Positions 13,101 to 28,100 of a stretch of DNA of 64,000 bases are shown piece after piece; positions within the stretch are counted from its first letter, which is position 1, and each line of letters starts with the position of its first letter. The notes beneath the pieces were generated by a model. That model did no database searches, had not been told where the DNA came from, and was given only the letters and a program-made list of their open reading frames with translations. This DNA comes from Anthonomus grandis grandis (lineage: Eukaryota; Arthropoda; Insecta; Coleoptera; Curculionidae): positions 31,445,879 through 31,509,878 of the forward strand of contig NC_065552.1 of the NCBI RefSeq assembly GCF_022605725.1, written 5' to 3'. Both the position numbers and the translations under genes were made by a program.

Positions 13101-16100
13101 AATGTATTAAATAATTTGATCGTTTAGTTAATTTCATGGATATATAGTGCTTCCTTATTGTAAGCTTTATCTATATGTTAAGTGTGTTGTGAATGTTATG
13201 GTAAGTTTTTTCTTAACTTTTCTTATTTTTTATAAAATTTATGTTTCACGTGATGCTGTAGATTTTATGCTTTGTGTTATTGTTTTTTATAAAACGTATG
13301 ACCAGCATCTTTGTGATAATGGATGAATTTTTCGATTTATTTATGATTACATATGCTTCGATTTTTTTTTATATACATGTTAGGTGCATTCGCATTTCTT
13401 GCACCACATTTTTATAATTTCTTTCCACAGACGAACAGACAGGGTGAATCTTTTGCCGAGGTGTCCGGTTCGATGATGGTGAAATTTAATCTGGATAGTT
13501 TTGTTAGCCCCCATGGCAGTTCTCAGGTATACACCTTTTTTACATTATAATTAACACAAGTATTAAGATAAACTAAAACTATTATACCTATCTAGTTTAC
13601 AAGGTTTATTGTGAATCAGCGCTACCCACACTGTTGTTTGTTTTGTTTTGAATAGTTCAAGTTCGCCTTTTAAAAATATTTTCCATTAATTTGCATTCGT
13701 TACTTTTTTTATTATAGGTGGTTAAGTAAAATGCATCAGACAATAAAATTTTAAAAACCAAACTGGGTGTTGTTTAGTAGTGAACACGCGTTGTAATTTA
13801 GGCAATAATATACAGGGTGCGTTAACAAGGCGTACGGCAAACGTAACGTCTAAACTATACGACATAGAGCAAAAAGTTCTGCAGCAAAGTTGTAGGGTTC
13901 CCAAAAATCTACAAACTAAAAATGCCTTTATATAGGTTGGTCACAAAAAAGTTATATGTATTTTATGCATTAGATTTCTGCTTCTTTCGAATCTGTCCTT
14001 TAGATTTTGAAACAATTGTGGTTGCGGATATCTTCTTTTAGGATACAGGGTTGTTCTTTAGATTTGGACAAAGCCTAGCTTGGTTATTATATGGAGTGAA
14101 AAAAAACTTTAAATATAAAAGTTGTAGAGTTTACCTTAAATCGCCAGGAAATGTAAAATATAATACAGGGGTATCGCAAAGTTAATAAAAAATACAAAGC
14201 TTGTATTTTTTAAATGTATTGTATGTATGTATTTTTTAAATTTAAATTAACACCTTGTATATTAAATGTAATTTTCTTCTAATATATTGAACATATTTTT
14301 CTTCTGATTTAAGAAATATTAAATATGTTAATATTTGGTTTACCTTTTTTTAAATATTAAAATTTTTTAGAGGGCGTTAGTATTTTTAATACAGTTTCTA
14401 TAACATTTGTACAATTTCAACAGGTCATTGAAAATAATCTCAGGAAGTTTTTAATTTTTAAGTAATTTATACTTCTTTGGATTATTTCCCTTATATCCTT
14501 AAAATTTTCACGTTTTTCGTTATAAACTTCAGTTTTTAGATATCCCCATAGAAAACTGTCTAATAGAGTAAGATCAGGGCTATATGGTGGCCAGTTAATG
14601 GAACCGTGAGATCCTTCATTTTCTAAATATTGGAAATTTCTATTTCTAGTCAAGAATCCTTGAAATATAATGGGTCCAATTAGTCGGTTTCTAAGGATAC
14701 CAAACAACACATTTAATGACATCCTACCCTGGGTTGTTCTTTCCATATAAGTGTGAGAATTTTCTGGTGACATCCCTGCTGTGGTAAACACGGCTTTGTC
14801 GCTCTACAATATTTATCTCAGTTTTTTATATTTAGTCTTCTTATTTCATGGTTATTTGTTAATTTTTGTACTGGCAGCATTTTGTAAGGATGATGTCCAT
14901 ATTTATGTAGCACTCTTTGAATGTTTTTCCTAGAACATCCAAAGTATCTACTAGCATCTACGATTGATAAATTTGGTTTTAAAAAAAAAAACAAAGCATA
15001 AATTATGAACCTGATAAGATTCTTAAATATAAATTTACTTTTTCTTTTAAAAATTTGTAGTTCTTCATCCGTGTTAGCTAAATCTGTGCGTTTTTTCTGT
15101 GTAGATTTTTGCTATTTCTCATACTCCTTTCGGTGTAGCAAAAGGTGCACCTAGCAGGAATTCTCATTTCGAGATTAATGTGGTGATACCTTTTCTTCTT
15201 CTATATAATCCGTGTTTTTTTTGTTAACTTTGCGATACCCGTGTATTATATTTTAGCACATTTCTTGGCGACTTAAGGTAAACTCTAGAACTTTTATATT
15301 TAAAGTGTTTTTGCATTCCGTATAATAACCAAGCTAGGCTCTATCTAAATATAAAGAACAAGTTGATTATAAATTCTAGTGCTATTTCTTTTAGCAGCCT
15401 CCAGGGCAAATATCATATTCTGTAATAAGTTCCTCGCTTAGAAAATTCGTCACGAATAATTAAAATTAAAAATCTTCACTAATTTAATTAATATTTATAA
15501 TAGATTGATTAATTAGAGGAGAAAAATATACTTAGTCGCAAAAATGGCTATTAAAATGATTGACAATGACTGTCTTTGGTAATGAACTGCACATTAATAA
15601 AGTTTCAATTTTTTAAGCAACCAAAATTTCCACAGAACTCAAGATATCTTTAAAAATATACGGTTTAGTTATAAGACACATTTAACGAAAAATTAAGGTA
15701 TTTCACAGATGCATTTAATAACATAAAAACATACCGGGTATTCATTTAATATTTTTGAGATATTGTGTATTTCATTTTGATGACAAAATATACAGCCAGT
15801 CCTTGCAGGTATCTTAGATTAACTGTGGTACAAATTTCGTAAGTCTAGATCGAATAACCTGGCAATGCAGGATGCAAATTTAAAAATGTTATATCAAAGT
15901 AAAGCTCTCTTCATGTCTAATCATTTTGTGAAATAAGATATGTATATGGGCATTCCATTTTTTCCCAGCAAAAATTTAACTGCTCTATAAAGAAAAATTA
16001 AAAATATAATTAATCGACCAAAGTGATAGAAAGATCCTTGAAGCAAAAATAAATCAAAAGCCATGTGGCAAATGATTCATGAATTGCAAAAAAATAGAAA

Positions 16101-19100
16101 AAAAAGTGGCTGCTGTTTAATGAAAATAATGTAAGAGTCTCAGACCAAATTGTAGCCAATACCTTTAACCAACATTTTGTGAATGCCAGTTCTGATTGGA
16201 GATTCTATTGACTGTAATTTTGTGTCTGATCCTTCCATGTACCTTTCCGAGTCAATTCTTTTTTATGCCACCATGGTTTGCTCTCCTTATGTAGTATCTT
16301 TGATTAGCATTTTAAAATGTTCAAATGCTATAGGTTTTGACGAAATTTCGAATAGTTTTTTAAAGGTTTTCTAAGGTCTGTGTTGTCATGTCTTAGCTCT
16401 CTCTAATGTAATAAATTTGTGTTTGGAAAAAGCAATTTTTCCTGACAAGCTAAAAGTAGCCAAAGTAATTCCATTGTATAAAAAAGGTGATACTAATGAT
16501 TATTCTAATTATAGAGCAATAAGTTTATTATCCAGTTTATTCAAATTTGAACTGTTAAACATATTAAAAATTCGTTAAGCTACTTTTTTGCAAAATATAA
16601 ATTACTAAGTTCTGCGCAACATTGTTTTACTTTTTCTGCATTGTGTGATTTTCAGAATTACTTAGTGACTGCCCCTGATACTTAGCGACTGTTGCAAGTT
16701 AAGAAGTAGCTGCTATGCTTTGTAATTTCTTTCACACCATTGCAGCAAACAAGTCCTTTTAACTTTGTATTATGCAAATTTTCATTCTTTCATGCGATAT
16801 GGCATTGTTATATAGTTGGGGAATGAGTTCAGGGGCTTCTAGAATATTTTTAATGCAAAAATACGCCATAAGGATAATTAGTAATCTCAGGCAAAGAGAT
16901 TAATGTAGAAATCATTTTAAAGAAAATAAAATCCTTGCATTAACTGGTGTCTACATATTTGAAATGGCTGTTTATGTTTATAAAAATAAATCAATTGTTT
17001 GAGCCAATAGACCTGCACATGTTTATAATACACGTCGGCGAGAACTTCTCTTGCCAAATGTCCATCAAACTGCCTTTTATCAAAAAAGCATTATCTTCAA
17101 TGGTTGTAGGATTTTTACCTTCTTAAACCCTGACATTACCAACTCTCCAAACATATAAATATTTTTAAAAGGAGGCTTAAGAGCTATCTACTTGAGAAAT
17201 TAGCTATAATTTAAATGATTTTTTTTCTTGACTCTACATATGGATACTAGGTACAAACTTAAATTTTATACCGTTTTTCTTTTCTTTATTTTAAATTATA
17301 TGTATTTTATTTTTAGGTAGCTTTAGCCTGTTTGACCTTTTCTTTAGTTAAAGAACTGTATTTTATTATTATTATTATTATTTAATAAAACACATATTTT
17401 ATGATAACTTTTATAGCTTGTAGATTTTTTACAACCCTACAACTTTTCTATAGAACTTTTTGCTCTATGTCATATAGTCTAGACGCCACCTGTGCCGTAC
17501 ACCTTGTTGACACAACCTTTATATAAAAAATCTGTATTGTTGTGACGAATTCATAATGAGTTACTTATTTTATTGGGTATTACGTCACTTATGGCAAAAA
17601 TCAATTTAGAAATTACTATCTCACATGCTCAAAAAAAATGATTTTTGCTATAAGTGACGTAATACCCAATAAAATAAGTAACTCACAACCTTTATATTAC
17701 TATATTTAATTTCAAAATTACTTCATAATTATTAAATAAAAGCATAAATTCAAAATGTCAAGCTATATAGAGTTACATTTTGTACTTAAATTTACGATAT
17801 CTGGGAACAGCTTTTCGTGGCTCGATTTTTCTTGGCTTTTTGCCGAGGCTGGACCTGGTAAACAGCATGAGTCGCGTAAAATAGAAAACACTAACGATTT
17901 TTCTATGACATGAATGCAGTAAAGGTCCGGGGTCTTAAATTGTAATTTATAATTTTATGACAGCTCGTAAAAGGGCGAAAACGAACTAGTCATGACAACT
18001 GATCTAAAAATGTTGTAAAATACACCTCTTTTTGTAGAACTTTTTAAGAGATAAAACTTATAGAAATAAATATAACGTTTTTAGGGGGATGACTGTTCAG
18101 CAAATTCCACCTCAATGTCCATATGCAAATCGGAACTTCTCTTCAGTCCGGTAAAGGAAACTCCAATGCCATGTGCCAATTTTTCAGTCGATTCATTAGA
18201 TTGCGATCTGCACGACATGATGCTCACTTGTCAAGCTAACAAAGATAATTATACCATTGCCTTTGAAGGATCCGTTACTACATATAGCGAAGAAAGCGAC
18301 TATCATGATACAGGTAATGGTAATTAAAGTTTTTGCAGAATTTATTTATATATTTTTTAAATTGGAAAATAGATAAGAGCTCTTCAAACCAATCCGGCAG
18401 CTTGAACGCAGAAATGAACCAGAAAAATCGCAACTTAACCGACAAGATATTGGAGAGGTCTATGACCCAGTCTGATTCAAGCAGTTTCACCACTTGGAGC
18501 AAACTGAAGGTAAACAGTAAATCTTATTTATGATAGAGGAGGGTTGTTAAAAAAATGAGACCATTGATTTTTTGAAAGAGTGTTTTAGGTGATTTAAAAA
18601 ACTTTGTTACATATGTGATACCAGAAAGACTCAAAAAGTTCCTTCAAAATTTCAAATTTTACCAAAGCACAAAAAATTTAAAGTTAATCCATAGAAAAAA
18701 AACTGAAAAATCTTTTGTAAGAATTAAAAATGCCAAAACTTTTTTAAAATTAGTTTAAAACATTAACATTCTATAAACGCAATTTAATAGAAAAAATCTT
18801 CGTGAATGTGGAAAAGTCACTTTTTAAATAAAGTTTTTTCTAAACTATTAAAAATCACGTAGTATAATAATAAGATAATTATAGTGAGCAATACCTTACC
18901 AAAATTAAAACTTTTTAACAATTAAATATATACAGGGCGGTCTAGTTTCGAAAGCGAAAACTTAAATGGCAGATAGAAAACCTCAAAATAATATCAGTTT
19001 GCAATGTAAACTTTATTCGAAAAATGCTTCGTTACAAAGATATAGGGTGTCAATGTTTTCATTAAAATATTGAAATTTGATATGTTTTTAAAACTACTTT

Positions 19101-22100
19101 AGATATTTAAATGAAATTGCAAAAACATCTTCGCACAATTTTATTGGAAAAATTGTATGTCACTGATTTTATTTTGAATACAAATTATTACTGGAATTCT
19201 CGCTTAGTTTACTTCAAAAAATTAATTTTTTTTTAAATATAATACGTAGTTTGGTAAAAAAAATTAAATCCATTAGGCAATTGGACCTAAATTTTGTAGT
19301 AGACGATGAAACACAAAAGATTATCAGTGTTTCAGATCAGTGTTTCGTACACGTAGTATGTTGTAGACGCTATCCTAATAAAAGAATTCGAGATGCTCGT
19401 TTCTATTTCGTTTATTCGTTTTAGTTTTCATTAGAACTTAACAAAATTTTCGGTACTTTGGCTTGCGTGCTAATAATGAACAAAATAGAAACGTCGAAAT
19501 AATAATCTAAATAACCGTACACTTCGTACTTTTGAAATAATTTGGATTAGTTGTGAGCAAATTGCTGAATAAAAATTATCCACAATGATGGATTGGCCGT
19601 CTGGGCAGAAATTACTTAAATAATGAACTTGTTAATGGTATTGGACGAGTGGCGTGGCCACCCAGGGCCCTGTAACACAACCACTACAAGTTATACAATT
19701 GTAAAAATATTTTCTAAACTTGTAATTTTTCCGTAACAGAACAATCTTGTAATTACCTGTGCGGCTCTAGTAATTACGGAAGATTTTTTACATATGTAGA
19801 CGTATTCTGTAAAACAACTTCAGCACTTGTATAGTTGTGTTAAAGTATTTCCCACAATTGTAAATAATGTTCTACCCATTTATATCAGTGGGTAAATTCG
19901 GTAAACGCAGTATTTTAATACCAACTTGCTCACTGTGAACATTAGTTTTCGTTTTCGGTATGTGGTCAAGTGACTCGGAAAGTGACAATGAAGGTGCCCC
20001 CCACAGGGAATACCGATTCAACATAAGAACAGACTTTAATTTTCTTAGCGATGGCGAGTTCAAGGAAAGGTTCCGTCTTAGCAGACAGCAATTTCAATGT
20101 CCTGTTGGGGATATTGGAGCCGCGCTAAATAATAACAACTCGGTGGTATGGTTTGAGTTCACAGCAGAAGATATTAATTGCTCTACATTGGCTAGGAAAT
20201 GGAGGTCAGTATCATGGCCTTTGCGATATGCATGGAGTTTCAAAAATGACTGTGTGCCGATGCGTACATGACACTGTTAATGCGGTAAATGATAAAAATA
20301 TAATTGATAAAATTTGACGAAATCGTGTCATGGCCACATAATACACTGGATATTATTCAAAGATTTCATGGCATCGCCGGTTTTCCCGAAGTATGTGGTG
20401 CTGTCGATGGAACACTGATAAATATAGATGCCCCGACTATAGACGAGCCAGCCTTTGTAGATCGCCATAGTAAACATTCAATTAATTGCATGGCTGTTTG
20501 TGGTCCTGACCTAAAATTTTATTATGTTAGTGCTAACTGGCCCGGTAGCGTTCATGACGCAAGAGTACTTCGTAACAGTAATTTATTTTGAAGAATGGAA
20601 AATGGTTGGAGACCCCATCCTAATTCGGTGATTCTGGGAGACTCAGCTTATCCGCTAAAACAATGGTTGATTCCACCAACATATGAAAATCCACTAAATC
20701 AAGCCCAACAGGATTTCAACAGAACTCACAAACGAACAAGAAGAGTATTGGAAAATGCGTTTGGGATTTTAAAAGAAAAAATTATCAGAGCAATCTATTT
20801 TCACTTCAAAATTTAGTGGCTTTGTTACTAAAAAACTTTAAAAAAAGTATTGCTCGCTAGTAGCAGCAATTTGATGAGTGGCACATAAAATCGATGCTTT
20901 TGATTACTATTAGCTGTGTTTCGACTTTCGTTTTTTACAGATATCTTATTATATTGATCGCAAAAATTATGATTTAAATAGCATTTTATCCATAAACCTG
21001 TCCTTTTGACATTCATGATACTGCGGCCGCATTTTCCGACTGAATAACTAACCTCGAAATTTTGACACAAACCCTTCTCTAATTTTCTTATATACACGGA
21101 TCATATTAGAAGAGCATGAAAACTAACCGATAACATATTAGAAGAGCATAAAAACTTCTACCGAAATACTGGAGTTTCTTCATTTTTAAAATATAAATAA
21201 TAAAAAGTTAAAAAATGTATTACATACACAATTAATACGATATGCAGCGCAGTTATAAATAAGATAAAATACATACTTGAATTTCGCGACCGTGACGGCG
21301 GGCAAAGAGTGAGAACGCGCTACTTTTTCTAGATAAAAAATAGTATAGCTGACAAAGATGCACGCCGCGAGCAAAGACTCTTGGCGATTATAAGGTGCGT
21401 TTAGCGAAGGCAATGAAACAACACCTTGTCCCTATCTACCATCCATGCAAAATCTGGTGCAACCTCTGCTGAACGATTATTGTCCATATTTTAACTTTGA
21501 CGCTTAAAATTCGATTCGATTTTACCATTTAAATCTTCGTGCTAGGTTTCTTTCTTTGAAACTATATCAACTCGGGTTAAGATTCTATCACATCTTACGC
21601 TTCCTTAGTGTGGATGTTGTATTTTTTTCTCCAAAATGTACTTTCTGTACTAAAGCTGATGACACAAATTGGTCGTTTGCTCCCGTTCGTGATTCCTTAT
21701 GTTTTTGTTCTTCACTTTTTCCTTTGGTTTTCTGGTTGCCCTGCCCTAAAAAAGCCAAAAAGCAAAAACACGAGTTGGTAGGTACTTCCTTTACTTCTTC
21801 TGCTTCCCGTCTTACGGATGATCTCGATAAATCTCTCCTTTACCATTTAGTTCTCCGCGCTAGATTTCCTCGATTCTTCAAATAAATTTATAAACGCGTT
21901 TTTTGTAAATATTTATTTTCTCAATCCCAAAACTGCCTTTTAATCCTCTCAGGTACAAATGATTAATATAGAGATAAGATTTATAAAACCTTTTAAAGCA
22001 AAATGCTATTTTATATTTCTACCTGAATTACAGTAATAATAAAGTAGTTAATTTTAAATAATATGAAATGTGCTTTATCGAGTAAATTAGTATTAAGTCA

Positions 22101-25100
22101 GTTATTCAAATAAGCGATAAGACCATTTCAAAGAAATCAATTGGTCATTCTCTTAATGTAGTTTGTTAGATGCACATTTAAACGTAATTTAATGAAAAAT
22201 AAACAAATTTAGAAAAGGAACAGCGACGACCATCTACGAAGACCATCTGGTAACAATAACAATTCAGAAGACGAGAGTAACCATTTAGTGTTGAGTGATA
22301 CGGCGCTTAAAAGTCAAAGTATGCCGAATTTGAGAAGGCAAAAAGTGAGGAAAGTGGCTAATTTTAAGGACGAAAATAGTCTAAGTAATAGTTCGGTAAG
22401 TACTTTTATTACATACTTTCTTATTTGATTCCTTTGAGAATAATGAAATTTGGAAGTCATTAATTACTGAGATATGGTAATAGCAAAGGGGGCAAAGTTC
22501 AATTCATTGGAGACAAAGCAGCACATTTTAATGTTCAATAATGGTTATGCAGATAATTGAAAAGTTCGGAAAATTTTAGGGATAAATCGATGAATAAAAA
22601 AACAAAATTTTAGGCAAAAGAAGCCTCTTTTATATGGGGTGTAAGCACTTTATATACCATTACTTAATTAACACACAAAGTGAGTCAAAAATTATGAAAA
22701 ATCATGGTTCGAGTTATTTCACCACCATCAAGGAGGTTTTGAAAAAATGTCCACCTTTTTATTTTTTTTTAATAAACGAACCTACCAACAAATTTAAAAA
22801 AAAATGGGCCTAATATATTTTTTTAAAAATGTAGATCAAATATCAAATGTGTCACTTTTTTTGGAACTGATTGTAGGTTAGATATACTAACAGTCGATTT
22901 AGCCAATAAACCCTAAATATCTACACTACTGTGTTTATTTATGTAGCGTTTTTATTTAGAAAGAAAACATATTTAATATATTTTTAATGTAATCGTTTTT
23001 TGTCTCTTTTATAGTGGCTTTAACAGTTTTTATAAGTTAATTTTTCTAACTTTAATAGCAATTTTAGTTTTTTAAAAAAAACTGGAATCATTATTTGTAC
23101 TTATGTGATTTGTATTTTCCTATGAATGGCTTATTGCAGGTATAAATCGAAGCATAGACATTTAAGTAAACAAGGATTCTATTTTTCCTTTGATCCCATT
23201 CAACAAACTTCCACCATAACAATGATATTAGGTCACAAGAACTTAATTATATAAGAATGCTACACTTTTCAATTTTCTTTAGATCGAAAATACGATAAAA
23301 AGACGCCCAGTAAAAGTGTTCGATATCCACCATCAAACACAGCAGAGCAGCAGCGGTAGTGTCGCTTCATTTTCCGATATGGCAACGTCGGTCGATGGCT
23401 CTAGTATGGGCGATGGTACTAATAAACATCCGAATTTCAGTTTGGTTAAATTGTTTATGAAACAGAAGAGTATGAGTCAAGAAGGTACATTTTTTGGATT
23501 GATTACTTTATTAAATCGTTCCAATATGTAAACCTACTTATCTTGATTTTCTCCATTTAAAAGGTATGTCCCTAACAACTGATCAGCTGTCTTCTTCTGA
23601 AAACTGGCATGCCTCTCAAAGCGGTGAAAGTTCGGGCTCGGAAAATAAACATTCAGCCAAAAGTATGGATCTGAGCGTTAACTCTAAAGGGGGAGTGTAT
23701 GATCTTATCGCCGAAGAGCCTGAAGATAATTCCGCTAGTGAATCGATAGAACAGCTCAGCGAGAGTGTGTCCATTGAAGGGAGTTACAAAAAAGATAGTG
23801 GTGTTAGTGAGAATATTAATGAGCCTTCAGTTCAAAAGGTAAGTTAAACGATTATCTTTTTTTATTTCAATAGGAACATTTTTAACAAATAATAATCTTT
23901 ATTCAAGTATAAGTAGATTCATATACAATGAAAAGGCAACATAATTTGTTCAGCTGATTTATACACTTATCCTTTAGAAGTTTAAAGAAAAATCTAACAA
24001 ACTTAAATTTAAAAAAAAACTATAATTTATCATAAAACAAGATGATGGGTAGGCACAAGATATTAATATTGGCAGAATTATCTATTAAATCAAGGAGATT
24101 GGGGCAAAAACGAGACGTAGTTTTTAATATGGTTATAGAAACCTGAAATAGAGCAGACTTAAAAGACAGTAGACTATTAAAGACTTTAGCCAGGTCATAT
24201 GTAAAAGGTATCTCGAATTTTTCGGATTGATGGATTCCATTGAATCGGAAATTAAGTGTATTAACATCCGTTCTGAACGTGATTTTTTGAGAAAAATGTT
24301 GAGGAGACTTTAACTTTATTATTTTATTATATAATATACATCAATGAATGAAACGTTTCTGTTTCATATTAACCCCCCGGTGACCTCTAGTTTATGATTT
24401 ATTTACTGGTGGTCTACTGCTTTTTCTATAACTTTTTCTATCTTCTCACAATACTCTTGAGTCAATCAAGGAACATAAATAACATCATAATGATTAAAAA
24501 CAGAGAGAACCATTAAATTTTCTTAATTTTTTTGATTAAGAAAATGTCGGTTATATAAATCACGTGGATTCCCTATACAAATTTGAATGCACATGGAAAA
24601 TCGTTTTTCAAACCTTAATTCGTTATCTAAAATAAGCCCCGTATTTTTGCATTCTCAACTCACGAGAATCTGATCGCCAATCTTTACAACAACTCTTTTA
24701 ATCCGTTGTATAATATGTTTAGATCTTTAATAATAGAGTGACAACTATGAGCCAGTAGGAAGGGCGAAAAAGAGTAATTCATTTAAGTGTCATCTACATA
24801 CTTTTGTATTTTGCAGTGGTTTAAAAATTTTGAAACAAATTATATGAACTAAAAATAATTGGTCCTAACATTGACTCCTGCGGGATACTTGAATTAACGC
24901 CAAGGGTTCAAGTCTGAGGATTGAGATGGCCGTTCAAGAACCGTTATTTTTTTCTCACGAAACCGATTTTTTACTAACTTGGACAAATGTTTCGGATCAT
25001 TGTCCTGTTGAAATATCCATTGCAATGGCATATCTTCTTCTGAAAATGGTAGGATTATATTTTTTAATATCTCTTTGTATTGTAATCGGTTCATTTTACC

Positions 25101-28100
25101 CTTCACTTGAATAATTGACCCTGTCCCAGATCGGGAAAAACATCCCCAGACCGGAATTTAGTACTTTGCTTTGAATCTTGCACCACATCCTTCTCTTCCC
25201 ACCAAAAAGACCTGCATCAAGTAGATGGTTTCTTACGGTTCTTACGTTAACACCAAATTGCTCCGAGATTTCGTTTCTAATTTGTGTGGAAGTTTTTCTA
25301 GGATCAAGTTTTGAGATCCTTAAAATAGTTTTATCCATTCGAGGAGTAGTTTTACGACGTCTTCCCGACTTCGGCACATTTCTTTCATGATCACGGCTAT
25401 CGAATTTTTGTATTATTTTCGTTACAGCACTTTTAGAAATATTCAAAAATTTTGTAATAATCGACTTTTTTCTACCCATTTTAAATAAATCCACATTTTT
25501 TTTTGTCTGAGATCACACAGAAAATAACGGTGTTTTGGCATGATAAATTAATATTTTACAAAAATATTTGCACTGAAGAACTAAGACTAAATACTTTAAA
25601 CACAAAATAAAAATAGCTTCCATACATTTTTCCACTACTATATATTGGTAAAAATTTTAAGGAGGTAAGAAGTAAGACAACATTTAAGGATCTGTATTGT
25701 TGTGACGAATTCATAATGAGTTACTTATTTTCTTGGGTATTACGTCACTTATAGTAAAAATCAATTTAGAAAATACTATCTTACACGCTCACAAATTGAA
25801 ACGTTGATTCAAATTAGGTATTTTTATTATAAGTATACATAACAAAGTTAGGCAAGATATTGAATAAAAAAAATGAGCTCAAAGATTAATAGATTAAACC
25901 TCAGCTCCTAGTTATATCAAAAAAATATCTATTATACTTAAAAAAAAATTAAAAACTTAAATTAAATTAAATATAACAAAAGATATCATTAAAGATTTAA
26001 GTTCATATTTCTTTTAAATACGTGAATAAGTCTATTTTCTTCTTCTTTTAAATTTCTGAGCTTGTGAGATGGTATTTTCTAAATTGATTTTTACTAAGTG
26101 ATGTAATACCCAAAAAAATAAGTAACTCATTTAAGGAGGTGACGCATGACGGTCGCTACAATATGTGTAATGGTATCACACGTACGGTATGTGATATGCA
26201 AACATAAAATAATCTATAATCATAATTAGGTTAAAATGATATACAGTATCTTATAATTTACAAAAGTATCACATTACTCATGAATTTCTGCAGAAATATT
26301 TTGGTGGTATATTATTTACGAAATAATTTTAATGTCATTTAAAATGTACATCCTCTTACATGACGGATATTTACAGGTAAATTTTAATGTTTTTTTGATT
26401 GCGGAAAACAAAATGAGAGTCCAGTCATTTCGTAATATGTATTCATAATTAAAACTTAAATATTTGTTAGATAAAACCTCTTGATTGAAGCTAACTGAAT
26501 TTGATTTTATTAAAGGCAAAAATTATTTACTGACAATACAAAAATATAACAGTAATAAATTAAATCACATTTTCTTACCAGAAACCTGAAATTGCTGTAA
26601 ATCAATTAAAACATTACTACTGATATTAAAGGAGACACTGTACGAAAAAAAGTCATTAATTTAAAGATTGTTACTGTGGAATGATTCTTGACAATTATTA
26701 CTCGTCTTTGGACTTGGGTTACTCTTTCGGTTATACAGTCCAGAAGAGGCTATTTTTACTTTTATAAATTGAGAAGATGAAATACCGATTAGCTTTAAAT
26801 TATCAAGAGAAAGAAGTGGTTGTAGTTGAGGAAGAAAATATCTACAATAATCAAAAAAATCGGCTTCATTTTTTAGTCAATCAATAAAATAGCATCCTTA
26901 AAACCAAACCCAACCCCCGCTTACGGCATATATTGAAAAACTAACTCAAATTTTGTTCATTTCATTTTGTTCATGTTCCATCATTTAAGTTGGTTTTTGG
27001 TCATTTCTGTCAGCCAAGCAAGATGGCCGACATACGATTCCAATTCCCACCATAGAAGCTTGATACATGTTTTTAGATTCTCTAAAATTCTAAAATTCTA
27101 GAATTCTAAAAATTGTGAGTGTTTCTTTGCAAAATATTGAATAGATAAATCCTAAACAAATCAACATCAATATTGTTTCTTATAGTAGAACCAAAGAGTC
27201 AATATGTTTAGGTATGTTCTAATTACTTTATATTAGTAATATTTCTAATTCTTCTATAGGCTTTGTGCCTAAGGACTTTATATAAAGGCTATCATTTTCG
27301 ACCATAAATTTTCTTCTTTTATTCTATATAACAATCAGGTGGTTGATATCGCAACTAGATCGCTGGGTTTGTTATTAAGAAACTGACAACATTACTCTCA
27401 GTTTTCCACATTTTAACATTTGTATTACTCATAGATGACATAGATAGATTATAGTTCTATTACACGGTCCCTTATTTAAACGATTGTCATAGAATATCGA
27501 TCGAATCTGTCCAAGAAGATTCTTAAAATATCACATATCTATAAAATGTGAGTCATATTTCTATACAAATTATTACATACATGCAAAAATCGATGGTCCA
27601 TATTTTTAACTGTAACTAATTTTTCATCTATTCCCCGTATGGGTCACTCTCATACCACTTTTTTTTCTCGTGCTTGATCAAATGTATATGTGTTATAAGT
27701 TTAATAACATTTCCTTATTTTGTGACTTTGTAATTGTAAACGGCTACTATTGTATTTGTTAGTTTGAATTTTTTTCTTAAATTGGGCTACTTTCTGTTAG
27801 AAATGTAAATAAACATAGCTAAATAAATAAACAAATTTTTTGAATCCTACTTTTAAATCGTTTCGCGTTTGTACTTCTAAGGGGGTCCATAAAACAGTTA
27901 AAATAAATGTATTCCAAATGTTACATTACGTTTCCGCTTGATATGTTTTTTACCCTTCTATTACTGAGGTATCCTGGTTCCATATCATACATATTTTTTA
28001 TTTTTCTGTTTTTAGGAAATAAGAAAACCGCTTAGTCCGAAACATAAGAGGCTCCTTAGTAAAACTTCACATCTCGACCGTAGCATTCAAACCTCCCAAT

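Larger units (their letters stand above)
13813..17519 (-). mobile_element. Mariner-like element with long TIRs, split by a LINE
   Basis: Left TIR starts CAGGGTGCGTTAACAAGG after TATA (13811) and runs to about 14200. The matching right TIR is in two parts: 15220-15362 and 17395-17519. They are separated by about 2 kb of non-LTR sequence. The right tip has decayed (ACAACCTTTA versus GCACCCTGTA). The core holds a broken transposase of the LTPLDFF type. Located in RUSC intron 4. Confidence 0.8.
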
